Shown one piece after another: positions 36,215 through 44,968 of a DNA stretch of 64,000 bases. This DNA comes from an uncultured Bifidobacteriaceae bacterium. GTDB lineage: Bacteria; Actinomycetota; Actinomycetes; Actinomycetales; Bifidobacteriaceae. The notes beneath the pieces were generated by a model. The model made no database searches, was not told where the DNA came from, and was given only the letters and a program-made list of their open reading frames with translations. The first letter of the stretch is position 1, and each line of letters opens with the position of its first letter. The DNA is taken from positions 1 to 64,000 of the forward strand of contig CAMXYK010000002.1 in NCBI GenBank assembly GCA_947253155.1, given 5' to 3'. The translations under genes were made by a program, and so were the position numbers.

Positions 36215-37924
36215 GTGACACAACTCAGTAGATTCAAGTTGGCAGCACTGGCATCTGCAGCCATGCCCGAAGTACAGTTTGCAGGAACGCGCCAAAGTGA
36301 GCAGACTAATGCCACTGATACCGCAGCAGGAATTTCTCACGCCGTTGTGCAAGATGTTTCTGGTAAACTTTATGACGTTTTTATTAGTGCAGACAGCAAG
36401 GGACGCAAGCGTTTGCACGATAGAGCTCGCGCAGCATGGACTCTTGAACATAGCAAAGATTTAGCTGCACTTGGATTTGCTTACGATACTATGCTTACGT
36501 TTGTGCCAGGAAAGCGAGAAAATCGCGAAGGTGCGGAAAATAGCGCAAATTCGCAGAACGCAAGCTCACAGAATGCAAATTCGCAGAGCGCAAACCGCAT
36601 GTCTAGCATTATTGCAGACGACAATAATGACGAAACAGTACTTATTTGCGAGCATCTTGAAGGAAGCGCGCGAGACTTGCGTCTTCTTACAACGGATGAT
36701 TGCGCAAATGTTGGAACTGCAATCGGCGCAATTCACAGACTTCGCCCTAGCTTCGTAACTCGAGGAAAATATCCTGCTTTCACAACCGGCCAAATTCGCG
36801 CGCAATTAACTGGTTGGATTAAAAGGCTTCGTCAAGCGGGTCATATTCCAACAGAAATTACCGACAGCTGGTCAAGAGTGTTGGAAACTGAAGGATTGTG
36901 GTCTTTTGAAACTTGCCCAGTACACGGCGGATTCATGGATGGCGATATTTTATTCGCAGGATCTACTATTACTGCTGTAACAAATTGGCAAAGCATGCAA
37001 ATTAATGATCCTGCACGCGACTTAGCTTGGATTTTTGCAAAGCTTAACGAGCAACGTCGAAATGCGGTACTTTCTGCGTACGGAAGAATGATGGGATCTC
37101 GTCTCGATAGTTTGATTATGCTTCGCGCGAATTTGTGGCTGCAAATGGAGCAAGTTGGCGATTTTATTCAAGCTTTGCAACGCGCAGACAACACAAGCAT
37201 TATGCGATTTAAAGCACAAGTTGAGCGCCTAGCTCACGAATTGACGCGTATTAGTAATGCTCAAGCTGCAAAATCTGCGCATAGCACTGCTAATCCTGCT
37301 TCAACAATTACGGTTGGCACGCTTCTTGAAAATGACAATACACAAAGCCGCCAAATTGCGCATAAAGGATTATCTCAAAACGCAAATGCTGGAAACTCGG
37401 CTAATGTAGACAATTCTGACGAAACAAACGAACGAGATATTACAGTAGAAAAAAATGTTGCGTCTTATGATGATGCAACTCAGGATTCTACTCGAGATGC
37501 TATTCGAAATGCTGCTCAGAATGCTGCTCAAGAGCACAATGTTGCTGAAAACGATAGCACTCACGAGAACACAGTTAAGTATGCTGGAACTGGAGCGTCG
37601 AATAAAAACGAAGACGCAAAATCTGCGCAACTTGCTGACGACACTGCAACGCAAGTTATTACGCATGTAGAAACTCAAGCAGCGCACGAAACAGCTGAAA
37701 CTATTGCGCAATCTGCAACAAATTCTACAGAAAATTCTAGCGATAATAGTACAAAAGCTGCGGAAAATAAGGCTTCTACAGAGGAAGCGAAAGACGCGAA
37801 AGACGCAAAAGTTGAAGAAAATAAGCTTTCTGAAAATGAAGATAAACCAGAAACTGTGATTATTCCTCTACTTGAGCGCGAAGAAAAAGCAATGCGCGAC
37901 GCGCAAGCAGATTTAGAAGAATAA
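36215..37924 (+). CDS. APH/Mph-type kinase-fold protein with altered catalytic residues (possible pseudokinase)
   Basis: Residues about 20-350 match the aminoglycoside/macrolide phosphotransferase fold. In the catalytic loop, where relatives read HGD....N, this reads VHGGFMDGDIL. The usual IDW metal site reads TNW, followed by the well-kept NDPARDLAWI. The catalytic Asp, the Asn and the second metal Asp are thus all changed. An insertion of Asn/Ser/Gln repeats lies near residue 110. The last about 220 residues are a low-complexity Asn/Asp/Glu/Ala tail. The start is uncertain: GTG 36215, TTG 36197 and ATG 36263 are in frame. It lies between uvrD2-like and DUF3107 genes. Function unknown. Confidence 0.75.
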   Translation: MTQLSRFKLAALASAAMPEVQFAGTRQSEQTNATDTAAGISHAVVQDVSGKLYDVFISADSKGRKRLHDRARAAWTLEHSKDLAALGFAYDTMLTFVPGKRENREGAENSANSQNASSQNANSQSANRMSSIIADDNNDETVLICEHLEGSARDLRLLTTDDCANVGTAIGAIHRLRPSFVTRGKYPAFTTGQIRAQLTGWIKRLRQAGHIPTEITDSWSRVLETEGLWSFETCPVHGGFMDGDILFAGSTITAVTNWQSMQINDPARDLAWIFAKLNEQRRNAVLSAYGRMMGSRLDSLIMLRANLWLQMEQVGDFIQALQRADNTSIMRFKAQVERLAHELTRISNAQAAKSAHSTANPASTITVGTLLENDNTQSRQIAHKGLSQNANAGNSANVDNSDETNERDITVEKNVASYDDATQDSTRDAIRNAAQNAAQEHNVAENDSTHENTVKYAGTGASNKNEDAKSAQLADDTATQVITHVETQAAHETAETIAQSATNSTENSSDNSTKAAENKASTEEAKDAKDAKVEENKLSENEDKPETVIIPLLEREEKAMRDAQADLEE

Positions 37925-37990
37925 AAGTTAAGCAAAAACGAATAAAATAAGCGCAGTAAAGTAAAATTGAGCGCGCAAATAGGAGGATAT

Positions 37991-38209
37991 ATGCGAGTAG
38001 TACTTGGTATAAAGAACGTTTCCGATTCGATTGATTTTGAAACTAAACAAAGCGCGGATGAAGTGCGCAAAACGATTAACGACGCTAAGGATATGCTTGA
38101 GTTTACGGACGTAAACGGGCGCACGATTATGGTGTCTGCTTCGTCGTTGTCTTACGCGCTAATCGGCGACACACCAAAGCATTCTGTAGGCTTCGGCGCC
38201 CTCAATTAA
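37991..38209 (+). CDS. DUF3107 family protein
   Basis: A 72-residue conserved actinobacterial protein of unknown function. MRVVLGIKNVSDSIDFETKQSADEV with the later DVNGRTIMVSASSLSYALIG matches DUF3107. AGGAGG lies directly before the ATG at 37991. It follows the kinase-fold gene with a 66-base gap and is probably co-transcribed. The first reading frame opens eight codons earlier but overlaps this ribosome site. Confidence 0.9.
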   Translation: MRVVLGIKNVSDSIDFETKQSADEVRKTINDAKDMLEFTDVNGRTIMVSASSLSYALIGDTPKHSVGFGALN

Positions 38210-38228
38210 TATAACAAAACCTTTTGAA

Positions 38229-38276
38229 GCTTTGCAGTATTGCTCTGCAGAAGCCGATTACTCGTTGATTAGTGAC
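38229..38276. repeat. 48-bp repeat unit shared with 55602-55697
   Basis: The segment from CTTTGCAGTATTGCTCTGCA to TTAGTGACC matches, in reverse complement, the two tandem 48-bp units at 55602-55697, with scattered mismatches. It opens the 466-base non-coding gap between DUF3107 and the PHP gene. Confidence 0.75.
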
Positions 38277-38376
38277 CACTAACATCATTGCTACCGCATA
38301 CGGTACTCCGGATGTGCCTACAACTCACATAAAACAGCCTTTTGCGTGGCTTCAGTTGCACTGATATTAGCGAGGT

Positions 38377-38467
38377 AGAGATTTGAGATTTTTCGCACTG
38401 AGCGCGGCGAACGTCAGAGCCGCAGGCTGCTGACAAGCCGAGCGAAGAAGAAAAATCGAAAAATCTC
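38377..38467. repeat. Large nested inverted repeat, first hairpin
   Basis: Outer arms AGAGATTTGAGATTTTTC (38377-38394) and GAAAAATCGAAAAATCTCT (38449-38467) enclose CGGC / GCCG and GTCAG / CTGAC stems. The fold is extensive and non-coding. It is adjacent to the next structured repeat and may be part of one composite element. Confidence 0.75.
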
Positions 38468-38503
38468 TGCGATAAAACACGGTTATTAAAGATTAAGCAC
38501 GCA

Positions 38504-38651
38504 GAGTTTGGGGGATTTCTCTACGAGCACTAAAAGAGGACTGAGAAGCTACATTCTTTAAAGAAAGGCGAACACACTAAACTCTTTTAGCAGCCAGAGC
38601 GCACGAAGGACGGGACGTGCGAGGAGAGAAATCCCCCAAAACTCGCGCCAC
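38504..38651. repeat. Dispersed structured repeat, copy 2 (complete)
   Basis: The outer arms GAGTTTGGGGGATTTCTCT (38504-38522) and AGAGAAATCCCCCAAAACTC (38625-38644) pair over about 19 bases. Inside, CTAAAAGAG (38530-38538) pairs with CTCTTTTAG (38582-38590), and CGCACG pairs with CGTGCG. This gives a closed multi-branch fold. Bases 38535-38651 recur at 1-118. It could be a non-coding RNA gene or a MITE-like element; no coding potential is visible. Confidence 0.85.
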
Positions 38652-38675
38652 ATTAAACAAATAGTAAATAAGGGA

Positions 38676-39590
38676 TTATAGTTTATAGCCGCGCAAAAGT
38701 ATTTCGGACACTACTTCGCTCCGTGTTGTTTCTTCGCCTAAGCAATTAGGCTTGCCGGAACCATGCCAATCCGAACCACCAGTAACAAGCAAACCGCATT
38801 TTTTCGCTAAAGCAAGCAAACGCTGACGCTGATCTTTAGAATTTCCGCGATGATACACTTCCAAACCATCAAGACCAGCAGAAGCAAAGGATGTAATCTG
38901 AGAATCCGAAAGTAGCACGCGATTGCGCGAAGGATCCGCCGGATGCGCAATAACAACAACTCCCCCAGCGTGCTTAACAGCTTCAATCACTTCGCGAACA
39001 TTCGGCGAAGGAGTTGGAATATAGTACGGGCTTTGCGGAGAAACAGGGCCAGCAAAAGCCTCGGATCGCGTTTTAAAAACTCCAGCTTTAACTAAAGCAT
39101 CCGCAATATGCGGCCTACCAATTGTAGTTAAGTCACCAAGCTTCGCCTGCAACAAAACATCATCCCAAGTAATCGGAAAATCGCGCGATATGCGCTCAAC
39201 CATGCGCTTAGTGCGTTCAAAACGTCGCTTACGAGTAAGCGCAAACATATTAACGATTAGAGAATCTTTAGGATTGTACTGGTATGCGAGCATGTGCACA
39301 AATACGCCGGAATCTTCCGAAGTAATCTCAGAGCCGAACAGCACGGGCATATTCAAATCGCAAGCAGCTTGGCGAAAATCATCCCAACCGGCAGTCGTAT
39401 CATGATCTGTAATGGCAACACCTTGCAAACCAGCGGCTCTAGCTTCACTAACTAAATCCGCTGGAGTTGCAGTTCCGTCAGAATACACAGTATGGCAATG
39501 CAAATCCCAACGATTATAATCGCTCGAAGTTTGAGCGCACGTATTGTTGAAAGAATCGTTTCCCGACGTGTTGCTTTTCGTTACAGTCAT
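38676..39590 (-). CDS. PHP-domain phosphoesterase
   Basis: Metal-dependent PHP hydrolase. The motifs WDLHCHTVYSDGT, ITDHDTTAGWDDF, FGSEITSED, VVIAHPADPSRN and GGSDWHG supply the expected metal ligands in order. Members act as 3',5'-nucleoside bisphosphate phosphatases or related enzymes; the substrate here is not resolved. I set the start at ATG 39590 (MTVTKSN) where the polar N-terminus begins; the open frame extends 28 codons upstream without homology. It is divergent from the VKOR gene and is followed by the structured repeat. Confidence 0.9.
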   Translation of the reverse strand: MTVTKSNTSGNDSFNNTCAQTSSDYNRWDLHCHTVYSDGTATPADLVSEARAAGLQGVAITDHDTTAGWDDFRQAACDLNMPVLFGSEITSEDSGVFVHMLAYQYNPKDSLIVNMFALTRKRRFERTKRMVERISRDFPITWDDVLLQAKLGDLTTIGRPHIADALVKAGVFKTRSEAFAGPVSPQSPYYIPTPSPNVREVIEAVKHAGGVVVIAHPADPSRNRVLLSDSQITSFASAGLDGLEVYHRGNSKDQRQRLLALAKKCGLLVTGGSDWHGSGKPNCLGEETTRSEVVSEILLRGYKL

Positions 39591-39657
39591 ATAATTATCG
39601 TAAACTGTGCTATGTAAAGCATGTTGTTGCAAGTAACAAAAACAATTAGGAGAAGCA

Positions 39658-40308
39658 ATGGCGCAAACCAGCACCGCACGAGAAAATTACAAAACAGCAT
39701 TGCGCGGATGGAGACACTCATCTTTGTGGACTTACGGCGTAATGCTATTCTTCTCGGCAATAGCGCTATTAACATCGCTTATTCTTTCCGCAGAAACACT
39801 TGCTTTAGCGCGCGCGCCGAAAAAACTGCTCAGCTGCGACTTTAACAGTGTTGTGTCCTGCTCTCGCGTTTCACAAGCTTGGCAGGCAGAAATTGTGAAA
39901 TTCGGCGAATTAAGCTTCCCAAACGCGTTCTTTGGAATCGCTGCGGAAAGCGTGTTCGTAACGCTTGCTGTTATTGGAATGATTCGCGTGCGCGTGCCGA
40001 AATGGTTCGCAATATGCACTTGGCTTGGCGGATTATGCGCGCTCGCCTACGCTTATTGGCTGTTTTCGCAATCTATGTTTGTGATTCACGCATTATGCCC
40101 GTGGTGCATTGTGCTTATGTTCTCCACAACCGTGCAATTTATGTCGTTAACGCATGCAAGCGTAAGTTCGCAGAAACTGCTTATTCAGCGTTTTAATTGG
40201 ATTGAAAAATATTATCGCTTAAGATACGACTTGCTTGTAGACGTGCTGTGGATTGCGGCGTTAGTTACGCTGATTTTAAGCCAGTATGCGAAAGTTATTT
40301 TTGGGTAA
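39658..40308 (+). CDS. Vitamin K epoxide reductase family (VKOR) membrane protein
   Basis: A four-helix membrane oxidoreductase that in actinobacteria reoxidises DsbA-like proteins via quinone to form disulfides outside the cell. Four or five hydrophobic segments are visible. The loop Cys pair is in LLSCDFNSVVSCSRV and the CxxC active site is HALCPWCIVL. AGGAGAAGCA lies before the ATG. Its presence matters because the pilus-linked surface proteins at 50.8-64 kb carry repeated four-Cys modules. Convergent with murI. Confidence 0.9.
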   Translation: MAQTSTARENYKTALRGWRHSSLWTYGVMLFFSAIALLTSLILSAETLALARAPKKLLSCDFNSVVSCSRVSQAWQAEIVKFGELSFPNAFFGIAAESVFVTLAVIGMIRVRVPKWFAICTWLGGLCALAYAYWLFSQSMFVIHALCPWCIVLMFSTTVQFMSLTHASVSSQKLLIQRFNWIEKYYRLRYDLLVDVLWIAALVTLILSQYAKVIFG

Positions 40309-40323
40309 ATCTTAAAAATTAGA

Positions 40324-41097
40324 TTACTTGCATAAACTTTCTGCAAGGTTCTGCATGCGCTCGCTTGTGTTGGAATTAGTAAGCGTAATTGAGCCTTCTT
40401 GAGATTCGCTTGCAAGCTCGCCTAGATCTTCCAATATTTTTCGAAGATGATTAATCGTGCCTTCGTTCCCGTCAACAATATTCGTGCGCGCAGGCAAAAA
40501 CTCGCGGAAATAATCGCGGTAGAACACAAAATGCGTGCACCCAAGCACAACCGAATCAATACTTTCTAAATCGTATTTATCGAAATACTTGTGAAGTGCC
40601 GCAAAAACTACATCTCGATTATCAAGATTACCATCTTCAACAATACGCACTAAATCAGGGCAGGCTTGAGGAAAAATCGTATTGTCTTTAGAAAAACGTT
40701 GCAATAAATCCGCAAACTTACGTTCACGCAAAGTAAGCTCAGTTGCTGCAACAATTACTCTTTGAGGCTTACCTTTTCCTAAATCACAAGCCAATTTAAG
40801 AGCAGGCTCCATACCTACGATTGGTATGCTGTAATGTTCGCGCAAATCGTTCACAGATGCGGAAGTGGCAGTATTGCAGGCAATAACAATGGCTTTTACG
40901 TTAAGACGCACAAAATTCTCAACAATTGCAAAACTGAGCTTTTTAACCTCTTCAGGCGTTTTAACACCATACGGCGCGTTAGCAGAATCACCAAAATAGA
41001 TGATTCGCTCATGCGGAAGTGCAGTCCGCAACTGACGAGCTACAGAAATTCCGCCAAGACCGGAATCAAAAACGCCGATAGGTGCCGACGATGCCAT
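40324..41097 (-). CDS. murI: Glutamate racemase
   Basis: MurI makes D-glutamate for the peptidoglycan stem. The start [26 protein letters not shown], and the two catalytic Cys boxes [12 protein letters not shown] and [14 protein letters not shown] are complete. Ribosome site AGGAGGTAG. The C-terminal 20 residues are a polar extension. It stands between the VKOR gene and ileS. Confidence 0.95.
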   Translation of the reverse strand: MASSAPIGVFDSGLGGISVARQLRTALPHERIIYFGDSANAPYGVKTPEEVKKLSFAIVENFVRLNVKAIVIACNTATSASVNDLREHYSIPIVGMEPALKLACDLGKGKPQRVIVAATELTLRERKFADLLQRFSKDNTIFPQACPDLVRIVEDGNLDNRDVVFAALHKYFDKYDLESIDSVVLGCTHFVFYRDYFREFLPARTNIVDGNEGTINHLRKILEDLGELASESQEGSITLTNSNTSERMQNLAESLCK

Positions 41098-41163
41098 ACG
41101 CTACCTCCTAAAACGCTTACTATGGTAGTGGCGAGCCTCAACATATAAAAGTGCTTAACAAGA

Positions 41164-41206
41164 AAAACGTGCCGACGTATTGAAGAATACACCGGCACGT
41201 TTTTTA
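41164..41206 (-). terminator. Terminator after ileS
   Basis: Stem ACGTGCCG / CGGCACGT, with five A before and six T after on the plus strand; on the minus strand it is preceded by the ileS stop and followed by T-rich bases. It should end ileS transcription and insulate murI. Confidence 0.85.
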
Positions 41207-41229
41207 GTTAGCTAAGATTTGCACTTAAG

Positions 41230-44200
41230 CTACGCACGCTTAAGACTTACGCTAAGCTCAGTTGCGCTAGAATCAGCCTCAACAACCTCGAAGCTCGTAG
41301 CCAAAGTCTCCTCCGCAATCAAATCACGGAACTGATTAACTTTAGCAACATCCGAAACTGGCACGCTCAAAGTCAAAGCGATTCGGTCAGTAACATCCAA
41401 ACCGTTCTCCTTACGAGCATCCTGAACAGCGCGAATAGCGTCACGAGCGTAACCTTCAGCAAGCAAATCGCTAGTCAAAGCAGTATCAAGCATAACGAAG
41501 CCGCCAGTTGGCATTGCAGCAGAAGCAGTATTCGCAGCCGCTTGAGCGTCCGAGGACTCAACGCGATTTACAAGCTCATACTCGCCCTCAACAAGCGCAA
41601 CTTCGCCGTTTGGAGTCTGAACAACTGGAGCGCCAGACTCGTCAACTCGCCAATCGCCACTCTTAGAAGCCTTAATAGCAAACTGCACTTGCTTACCCAA
41701 ACGAGGGCCAGCCGCGCGCGCGTTCACCTTAAGCTCGTGAACAATCTTCAAACCGTGAGAGCTTGCGTCTTGCAAAGTGCAGAATGTAACATTCTTCACG
41801 TTAAGCTCGCGCTCAAGAACCTGCTCATAAGGCTCCACAGCAGCAGTATTTTCTGCAACAACAGTCAAGTTTGCCAACGGCTGACGCACGCGCAACTGCT
41901 CCGCCTTGCGCAACGAAAGCGCAGAAGACACAACCTCGCGAACCTTATCCATAGCAGCAACCAAAGCATCATCATGCGCAAGAACAGCGCCAAGTTCAGT
42001 AACTTCGCCAGCCTTAGGATTTGCCTCGCCATCCGAAAGAGTCTCAGGCTCAACCAAATAAGGCCAATCAGCCAAATGCACGGACTCGCCGCCAGTAAGA
42101 CCACGCCACACAGCCTCAGCTTCCATTGGAGCAAGAGGAGCAATCACACGCATAAACGCTTCCAAAACAGTGTAAAGCGTGTTGAAAGCAGCCTCGTCCT
42201 CATTCCAGAAGCGGTCACGGCTGCCGCGAATATACCAGTTAGTAAGCACGTCAATAAAGTCGCCAACTGCAGCGCAAGCATCGCTAATAGCAAACTCATT
42301 CAAGCACTTTTCAACGCGCTCAACAAGCAGACGCGTGCGAGCAAGCAAGTAACGATCCATATTGCAAAGACCTGCAACCTCATCCGCACGAAGGCGACGA
42401 GCATCGTAACCCTTGCCACCGTTTGCAGCATTCGCATACAGCGTGAAGAAGTAGTACGAGCTCCAAACTGGAAGCATAACCTGACGAACCGTATCCCTAA
42501 TGCCGTCTGCAGTCACAATCAAATTGCCACCGCGCAAAATTGGCGAAGACATGAGGAACCAGCGCATAGCATCCGAACCGTACTCGTTGAAAACGCCGTT
42601 CACATCCGGGTAATTGCGCAAATGCTTACTCATCTTCTGGCCGTCGGAACCAAGCACAATGCCGTGGCAAATCACGTTCTTATAAGCTGGGCGGTCAAAG
42701 AGAGCCGTAGCCATAATGTGAAGCGTGTAGAACCAGCCACGAGTCTGACCAATATACTCAACGATGTAGTCGCATGGGAAGTGCTCTTCGAAGAATTCCT
42801 TATTTTCAAACGGATAATGGAACTGCGCGAAAGGCATGGAACCGGACTCAAACCAGCAGTCGAGAACGTCCGTAATACGGTGCATTTGCGACTTTCCGGT
42901 AGGATCATCCGGATTTGGACGAGTAAGACGATCGATATACGGGCGGTGCATATTCACATTTCCGTCGTCGTCGCGAGGATAATCGCCAAAATCAGCCTTA
43001 AGCTCTTCGAGCGAACCGTAAACGTCTACGCGAGGATACTTTGGATCGTCGCTAACCCAAACTGGAATTGGCGAACCCCAGAAGCGGTTACGGCTAATCG
43101 ACCAGTCGCGCGCGTTAGAAAGCCACTTACCAAACTGGCCGTCCTTAACGTTTCCAGGAATCCAATTAATCTCCTGATTAAGCTCAAGCAAGCGCTTCTT
43201 AATCTTCGTAACAGACACAAACCAGCTAGAAACAGGCTTGTAAATAAGCGGAGTTGCGCAACGCCAGCAGTGAGGATAGCTGTGCACGTAGCTTTTTTCT
43301 TGGAATAGCAACGCGCGCTGATCTTCTGGCATTTGAGCAAGCGGACCGTCTCCTGCACGCAAGTTGCGCAAAATAGGAAGATTCGCGTCAAAAACGTACA
43401 AGCCTTCGTAATCTGGGCAGTCGCTTGTAAACTTGCAGCCTGCGTCGAGCACGTCAACGCTACGAATTTCGTGCGCGTTAAGCGTGTTCATATCGTCCTC
43501 GCCGTAAGGAGCCTGGTGAACAAGGCCAGTACCTTCAGCGGTGTCAACATAATCTGCTGTGAAAATCGTAAAAGCGTTAGGACCAGGAGTGCCGCCCTCT
43601 GCGAGCGCAGAATCGCTTGCAAAGTACGGGAATACTGGATAGTAGCGCCAGCCGGCCATCTCAGCGCCCTTAAGTTCGCGCACAACCTCGTAATTTTCGC
43701 CAAGTTCCTTAGTGTAGGAGCCGAGCAAAGGCTTGCCGATGTAGAACTTCTTACCAGCGAACTTGCCTTCAGTTGGGCGAACTTCCACGTAGTCGATGTC
43801 TGCGCCGACTACGATTGCGAAGTTTGTTGGAACTGTCCAAGGAGTAGTGGTCCAGAATACTGCGTAAGCGTCGTCTTCGTCACGAAGCTTAACGGCGACG
43901 GAAACGGTGGTGTCTTGACGGTTCTGGTAAACGTCCGCATCCATACGAAGCTCGTGGGCGCTGAGCGGAGTTTGATCCTTCGGGCAGTACGGAAGAACGC
44001 GGTAACCCTTATAAGCCAAGCCCTTATCGTAAAGCTGCTTAAAGGCCCACATAACGGATTCCATGTATGGAATGTTCAGCGTCTTGTAGCCGCGCTCGAA
44101 ATCAACCCAGCGCGCCTGACGATGCACGTAATTTTGCCACTCGTTGGTGTACTTCAAAACGCTGGCACGGCAAGCATCGTTGAACTTTGCGATGCCCATT

Positions 44201-44628
44201 TTTTCGATCTGCTCAACCGACTCGATACCGAGTTCCTTTTGCGCTTCCAATTCTGCAGGAAGACCGTGAGTATCCCAACCAAAAACGCGGTTTACTTTGC
44301 GGCCGCGCATAGTCTGATAGCGCGGAACAACGTCTTTTGCGTAGCCTGTGAGCAGGTGGCCGTAGTGAGGAAGACCGTTTGCGAATGGAGGGCCATCGAA
44401 GAACACGAACTCGTTTTGGCTACCTTTGCCGGACGGACGGTATTCGATTGACTTGCGGAAAGTATTGTTTGCATCCCAGTACTGAAGAACAGATTCTTCA
44501 AGCTTTGGGAAGGAAGGATTTGGTGCAACTTGCGCGCCGGCGCTTTCTTGCGTTGATGCAGAAACACTTACCTTTGGATATACGTGATTTGCGGACGCGT
44601 TTGCTGCTGGATTAGTGGATTCGCTCAC
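41230..44628 (-). CDS. ileS: Isoleucyl-tRNA synthetase
   Basis: Class I synthetase with editing domain. The HIGH-like motif is PHYGHLLTG (near residue 80). The editing region has FWTTTPWTVPTN, the KMSKS loop is DGQKMSKHLRNYPD, and an anticodon domain follows. The 1132 residues fit the large actinobacterial form. The start is set at GTG 44628, which has GAGGAG six bases upstream; the in-frame TTG at 44646 lies before this ribosome site and is unlikely. Expression is controlled by a T-box leader just upstream. A strong terminator separates it from murI. Confidence 0.96.
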   Translation of the reverse strand: MSESTNPAANASANHVYPKVSVSASTQESAGAQVAPNPSFPKLEESVLQYWDANNTFRKSIEYRPSGKGSQNEFVFFDGPPFANGLPHYGHLLTGYAKDVVPRYQTMRGRKVNRVFGWDTHGLPAELEAQKELGIESVEQIEKMGIAKFNDACRASVLKYTNEWQNYVHRQARWVDFERGYKTLNIPYMESVMWAFKQLYDKGLAYKGYRVLPYCPKDQTPLSAHELRMDADVYQNRQDTTVSVAVKLRDEDDAYAVFWTTTPWTVPTNFAIVVGADIDYVEVRPTEGKFAGKKFYIGKPLLGSYTKELGENYEVVRELKGAEMAGWRYYPVFPYFASDSALAEGGTPGPNAFTIFTADYVDTAEGTGLVHQAPYGEDDMNTLNAHEIRSVDVLDAGCKFTSDCPDYEGLYVFDANLPILRNLRAGDGPLAQMPEDQRALLFQEKSYVHSYPHCWRCATPLIYKPVSSWFVSVTKIKKRLLELNQEINWIPGNVKDGQFGKWLSNARDWSISRNRFWGSPIPVWVSDDPKYPRVDVYGSLEELKADFGDYPRDDDGNVNMHRPYIDRLTRPNPDDPTGKSQMHRITDVLDCWFESGSMPFAQFHYPFENKEFFEEHFPCDYIVEYIGQTRGWFYTLHIMATALFDRPAYKNVICHGIVLGSDGQKMSKHLRNYPDVNGVFNEYGSDAMRWFLMSSPILRGGNLIVTADGIRDTVRQVMLPVWSSYYFFTLYANAANGGKGYDARRLRADEVAGLCNMDRYLLARTRLLVERVEKCLNEFAISDACAAVGDFIDVLTNWYIRGSRDRFWNEDEAAFNTLYTVLEAFMRVIAPLAPMEAEAVWRGLTGGESVHLADWPYLVEPETLSDGEANPKAGEVTELGAVLAHDDALVAAMDKVREVVSSALSLRKAEQLRVRQPLANLTVVAENTAAVEPYEQVLERELNVKNVTFCTLQDASSHGLKIVHELKVNARAAGPRLGKQVQFAIKASKSGDWRVDESGAPVVQTPNGEVALVEGEYELVNRVESSDAQAAANTASAAMPTGGFVMLDTALTSDLLAEGYARDAIRAVQDARKENGLDVTDRIALTLSVPVSDVAKVNQFRDLIAEETLATSFEVVEADSSATELSVSLKRA

Positions 44629-44639
44629 TGTGCTCTCCT

Positions 44640-44882
44640 CGCTCAACAGGGTGAATATTTCCCTGCGAGGACGACAGTTACTGCCGCGGTACCACCTCGC
44701 TTGCTATAAGATTTACGAAACGCAAGTTACGTAAGTTACGTGCGTAACGCAATCGAACTATTCTTATAGCCTCTCGTGTTTGGCTGTGCGGGCCAACCCC
44801 GTCGGTTCTAATAAGCGAGAACCTTACAAATCCTCGCCGTTCTTCCGAAAACTCCCCGCCGATAACGGATCATCGCTTAAGT
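44640..44882 (-). promoter_or_regulatory. T-box leader for ileS
   Basis: The minus strand carries the T-box signature AGGTGGTACCGCGGC (about 44681-44695) that pairs with uncharged tRNA. Upstream lies a short stem I with GATGATCCGTTATCGGCGG, which contains an ATC isoleucine specifier, and later GACGGGGTTGGCCCGC. The layout resembles the translation-controlling T-box of actinobacterial ileS, in which the Shine-Dalgarno GAGGAG is freed when tRNA-Ile is uncharged. The structural class is inferred; the T-box itself is clear from the sequence. Confidence 0.92.
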
Positions 44883-44910
44883 TAGAAATAATCTAACACT
44901 ATCCCCTAAC

Positions 44911-44961
44911 ATTAGCAACTTTGCTAATATAAATTGACATTTGTAGCTTTTAGACTACAAT
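44911..44961 (+). promoter_or_regulatory. Promoter of the toxin-antitoxin operon with overlapping palindrome
   Basis: TTGACA (44934-44939) and TACAAT (44956-44961) are 16 bases apart. Between them lies the inverted repeat TTGTAG / CTACAA (44941-44960), ideal as an autoregulatory operator. A second palindrome ATTAGCAA / TTGCTAAT sits at 44911-44928. The -10 ends only seven bases before the toxin ATG, so the transcript is probably leaderless. Confidence 0.8.
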
Positions 44962-44968
44962 TATGTAA

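Noticed and set aside
36107..36451. The 115-codon upstream extension of the UvrD2-like helicase
   Set aside because: It is Cys/Ser-rich, has no helicase similarity and overlaps the divergent promoter region and the start of the neighbouring kinase-fold gene.
38210..38675. RNase P RNA, tmRNA, 6S RNA or SRP RNA in the structured gap
   Set aside because: I looked for their conserved cores and found none; the segment also recurs at the window start, unlike those single-copy RNAs.
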